Source of the DNA: Cyclostephanos tholiformis
Lineage: Eukaryota > Bacillariophyta > Thalassiosirophyceae > Thalassiosirales > Thalassiosiraceae
Direction of reading: 5' to 3'
Length of the DNA stretch: 11,582 nucleotides
Assembly (NCBI GenBank): GCA_036939975.1
Contig: JALLPB010002903.1
Location: forward strand, 1-11,582
The notes under the pieces were generated by a model. That model searched no databases and had not been told where the DNA came from. It worked only from the letters and a program-made list of their open reading frames with translations. Both the position numbers and the translations under genes were made by a program. Positions 9,454 through 11,582 of the stretch are shown here, in pieces (position 1 is the stretch's first letter; every line of letters starts with the position of its first letter).

Positions 9454-9480
9454 GGATTTTTTCTCAACAGGAAAAAATCC
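9454..9480. repeat. 27-bp hairpin element, copy 4
   Basis: Plus strand reads GGATTTTT, TCTCAACA, GGAAAAAATCC, with a ten-pair stem and 7-nt loop as in copy 3. The two copies are in the same orientation, so their arms could also pair with each other. Confidence 0.92.
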
Positions 9481-9502
9481 GGATTATTCAGTTTACGCTT
9501 AC

Positions 9503-11142
9503 CTTAGTAACTGGTTCTGCATTTTGTTCGGTTGTACTGCTATAGGTACTTCTCCATACTTCTTCCAAAAATTCAGGAACTCCGTTGTTTCCAGTTACAG
9601 GGTTTCCTTTTCGGTTGGAGTTGGATATTGTTTGATCTAATGTCTGTCGTTTACTTTTATCCACACGTTTTTCGGGTGATGCGGGCCTCTTTTTATTTCC
9701 TCTTTCAATATTATTAGTGTCCTGTTTGCTCGTTTTATCCTTTCCAGTATTAGATATCATTTTTCCTATAGTTTCCTTTTGCATTGACGCGATTTTTATT
9801 ACTTCGTGATAACGCAGTAATTCACTACGAATGAATCCAATGTCATTTTGAAGTTCATTCTTCTTTTTAGTAATGGATCTCATGAAGGTAACCAAGGAAC
9901 CTTCGTCAAACGACTTATCGGGGGGATGAAGATTCTTGAAACAAGTTGCCATGACAACTTCAATATTTTTCTTTCTACCCAATTTGTGTAGTTTGGTATT
10001 AACAAAATCCATAGCCCATTGTGCGACTTCAATCATAGGGAATGTAGTTTTTAACGTTTCATACTGCTTTTCACAATGGTCATAAAACCAGAGTAGTAAA
10101 TCGGAGAATGCGGTTTCATTTGTTGGATCTTCAATTATCTCAATGATTTCCGCTTTATTTTCTCCTTCGTTATTGCCAAAGTCACTCACGTCAATGTTGT
10201 CGTTTTGCTTGCCGTCATCGTCACCTTGGTTACTTTTACTTTCTTCGTTACCACTGTTCATGATAATACCAATGTTAACTACAATAGTAACATCTGTATT
10301 ACCATTGTTCACCAGGTCCTTATGCCAAGTTTGGAATCCATCACCTTTCTTGCTCTTCTGTATGAACCAGACTTGTTTGACCTCTAAATGAGGAAACCTT
10401 GCATTAAAACTTGTAAGCAGTTTCTTCAGGCCTGGACTGATAGGAGTTGTTAATTTTTTTAAGTTGATAACTCTGTTGCATGCAACGTCAATTTCTTGAA
10501 GTTTGTAGTACATGGGTGGTGGATAGAGAGTTGCAGAGTAGAGTGTGTCCCACTGAAATTTGAGCTCGTTGAAAAGTTCATTCACTGCTTCATGTCCTAA
10601 CGTTTGCTTATGGTAGTAACATGCTCTTATACTTACACTTGTTGAGGTGCGTGATGAAGAAAGTGATTTGTACTCAGTGAAGAGCTGAGCAGTGAAGACT
10701 GTTACGTCAGAATTTTCGTAAAAACCCCGATGATAAGTTTTGGATGGGAAAAGAACGTATTCCCCTGGAAGGTTCAGTTGCACTTCAGATGATACGCAAT
10801 GGTTTTTGTTACATGGGTCTTCTATGTCATCACACCGTGTCATACAGAATGAGTCACATGTACGACGAAAGGATAACCCATTTCCGGTAATAATGTTGTA
10901 AGTGTCATTTTTCTCCTCCTCATTCTCCTCCCATTCCTCCTCATTCTCCTCCTCATCCTTGTTGTTGTCAGAGTTACTTTTGGTACTATTTTTGTCAGTG
11001 TCATTAACCTCTTCTTCCTTCTCCTCCTTTTTGTCCTCTTTCTCCTCCTCGTTGTCGTTGTCAGAGTTGGTCTTGGTACTATCACACAAATCTTGATCAT
11101 CGGAAAGACCACTCTCATGTGCCTCTTTCTCCTCCTTGTCAT
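9503..11142 (-). CDS. Large exon: acidic repeats, Cys cluster, possible 2OG-Fe(II) oxygenase-like region, NLS
   Basis: Order along the protein. (1) Acidic Glu/Lys/Asn repeats (to about 10890). (2) A Cys cluster, C-x3-C-x3-C-x6-C-x4-C, in the segment starting CDSFCMTRCDD (10858-10796). (3) LPGEYVLFPSKTYHRGFY, then VFTAQLF (10771-10670). (4) A helical region. (5) VKQVWFIQKSKKGDGFQTWH followed by KDL, then VTIVVNIG (from about 10378), with H-K-D at 10324-10316. (6) A second short acidic stretch. (7) A helical region with a Lys/Glu-rich, possibly coiled-coil segment. (8) A bipartite-type nuclear signal, KKRPASPEKRVDKSKR, at 9694-9647. H-x-D before a beta-strand is typical of prolyl-hydroxylase-like 2OG oxygenases, and G-E-Y-V-L-F-P...H-R-G resembles their distal iron-ligand strand, but here it comes first. 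I remember this arrangement from multicopy diatom proteins but cannot verify that. There is no usable ATG near the acidic start; an apparent start at 11089 is TTG. Confidence 0.8.
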
Positions 11143-11259
11143 CTTTGTCAGAGTTGATCTAGGTACTATCACACAAATCTGATATTCCGGATTTTTTCCT
11201 GACATGTAAAAATCCGCCTTTTTCATCACAACTAGATGATTCGTTGTTGCCTGAGATAC
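11143..11259 (-). other. Candidate intron 1 (117 nt, phase 1) removing an in-frame TAG
   Basis: The donor is CCAAAA|GTATCT (exon ends at 11260). Acceptor candidates in the correct phase are GACAAAG at 11143 (117 nt) and GATCAAG at 11092 (168 nt). The AAAG|AT of the first is like that of intron 2, and its length matches the other introns. A third AG, ATATCAG at 11181, would retain the TAG at 11159-11161. Both favoured options restore the same acidic frame on either side. The sites are weaker than those of introns 2 and 3, so exact ends are uncertain. A genuine nonsense mutation is the main alternative. Confidence 0.5.
11189..11215. repeat. 27-bp hairpin element, copy 5 (38-bp extended form 11181-11218), inverted orientation
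   Basis: Minus strand reads GGATTTTT, ACATGTCA, GGAAAAAATCC, so it is opposite to the other four copies. With flanks it matches 7536-7573 at 37 of 38 positions. It is 27 bp (nine codons) long and stays open in the acidic frame (GFLHVRKKSGIS), so it would not break the frame even if it were not spliced out. Confidence 0.92.
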
Positions 11260-11582
11260 TTTTGGTACTAATTTTGGCTGAATTATCAACCACCTCTTCG
11301 TTTTCCTCCATCTCTTTATCTTTCTCTAGCTCGTCGTTGCTGCCAGAATTACTTTTGGTACTATTTTTGTCAGTGTCATCAATCCCCTCTTCCTTGTCCT
11401 TCTTCTCCTCCTCTCTCTCCTCCTCTTTCTCCTCTTCATCGTCATTGTCAGAGTAACTCTTAGAGTTAATTTTGGTACTATTTTTATCAGTATCATTAAC
11501 CTCTTCTTCCTTCTTCTCCTCCTCGTTGTCGTTGTCAGAGTAACTTTTGGTACTATCACACAAATTTTGGAATGCTGTTTTG
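11260..11582 (-). CDS. Upstream acidic exon of the large gene, 5' truncated by the window edge
   Basis: The frame is open from the window edge (KTAFQNLCDSTK) to the candidate donor at 11260 and continues in the same frame beyond it. About 107 residues are visible, nearly all Asp/Glu/Lys/Ser/Asn repeats, with no folded domain. An apparent start at 11563 is a TTG and the frame continues past it, so the real start codon and promoter lie outside this window. Such acidic linkers are usually disordered. If candidate intron 1 is not real, this exon extends to the TAG at 11159. Confidence 0.65.

Larger units (their letters stand above)
9382..9502 (-). other. Intron 2 (121 nt, phase 0) with two hairpins
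   Basis: The donor is ACTAAG|GTAAGC (exon ends at 9503), a very strong 5' splice site. The acceptor is TTTTATTTTACTATCAAAG|ATT (intron ends at 9382), with a T-rich tract and a plausible branch site (CTAAT, near 9404-9410). Unspliced reading would stop at TGA 9488-9490. The spliced junction joins PVTK to IPVRQQ in phase 0, and the following frame is open throughout. Hairpin copies 3 and 4 lie in tandem inside. Confidence 0.85.
10890..11582 (-). repeat. Coding minisatellite: acidic Asp-Ser-Thr-Lys / Glu-Lys repeats
   Basis: Repeated peptide words are CDSTK (three copies, with one degenerate copy followed by TAG), DTDKNSTK (three copies) and SNSD/SYSDND, separated by Glu/Lys runs. At DNA level, TTTTGGTACTATTTTTGTCA-type blocks recur at about 10978, 11352 and 11470. 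The block around GTTGTCGTTGTCAGAG plus GGTACTATCACACAAAT recurs at about 11051-11091 and 11525-11565, a duplication step of about 474 bp. The purine/pyrimidine bias makes several shadow reading frames on both strands. Confidence 0.85.

Noticed and set aside
6139..9480. Hairpins as transcription terminators or mRNA 3'-end signals between separate genes (as in some giant viruses)
   Set aside because: At first they seemed to follow each stop codon. But the stops lie just past strong splice donors and the frames rejoin in phase, so introns explain the layout better. This remains possible only for the copy at 6139.
9047..9990. Shared KNLHP peptide in the large exon (FKNLHPPDK) and the central exon (MKNLHPSTE) as an internal domain duplication
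   Set aside because: Only five residues match and the flanks do not align; this is too little to claim a duplication.
10840..11289. 149-codon very basic minus-strand frame and plus-strand Ser/Leu-rich frames over the acidic repeats
   Set aside because: They arise from the purine-rich repeat read in other frames; the acidic frame alone continues into the folded part of the protein.

Overview
The window looks like nuclear DNA of a eukaryote: non-coding repeats on the left and one large, intron-containing, minus-strand gene on the right. A diatom or a related alga is my best guess. It rests on remembered resemblance of the protein motifs (a WHKD...TIVVNIG segment and a YHRGF...TAQLF segment) to multicopy diatom protein families, and on short introns of just over 100 nt. 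I could not search a database, so the taxon is an inference.

Left part, 1-5.8 kb, no credible gene. Bases 2-27 form a perfect inverted repeat. Directly after it, 42 to about 2125, lies a satellite array of monomers of about 190 bp, with a visible four-monomer higher-order period of about 763 bp. Next comes a degenerate tandem repeat with a unit of 335-389 bp (about 2160-2965), then unrecognised sequence. From about 3773 to 5625 there is a complex fold-back region built from four copies of a core of about 105 bp in the order + - - +, inside two overlapping long inverted-repeat pairs.

Right part, about 6.0-11.58 kb. Three long minus-strand reading frames look like three separate genes but are better read as exons of one gene. 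The first ends in AAG|GTAAGC and the second in A|GTAAGT. Both continue in the correct phase after good acceptors, and the sequence between each acceptor and the next nominal start is fully open. The reading frame runs off the right edge of the window, so the 5' end is missing. About 1,660 residues are encoded here: an acidic Glu/Lys/Asp repeat region, a small Cys-rich segment, a region with features of a 2-oxoglutarate/Fe(II) oxygenase fold in an unusual order, a likely nuclear localisation signal, a central region with a G-x-H-R motif like that of ParB/sulfiredoxin folds, and a C-terminal region ending in a Lys-rich tail.

The most striking observation is a 27-bp palindromic element (GGATTTTT, eight variable bases, GGAAAAAATCC). 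It occurs five times, only in this gene, and every copy falls in an intron or candidate intron: one, two, one and one copies in introns of about 117, 121, 111 and 106 nt. Two copies match at 37 of 38 positions in opposite orientation 3.6 kb apart. This suggests a tiny dispersed hairpin tied to introns, perhaps introner-like, or a structural element that helps splice this gene.
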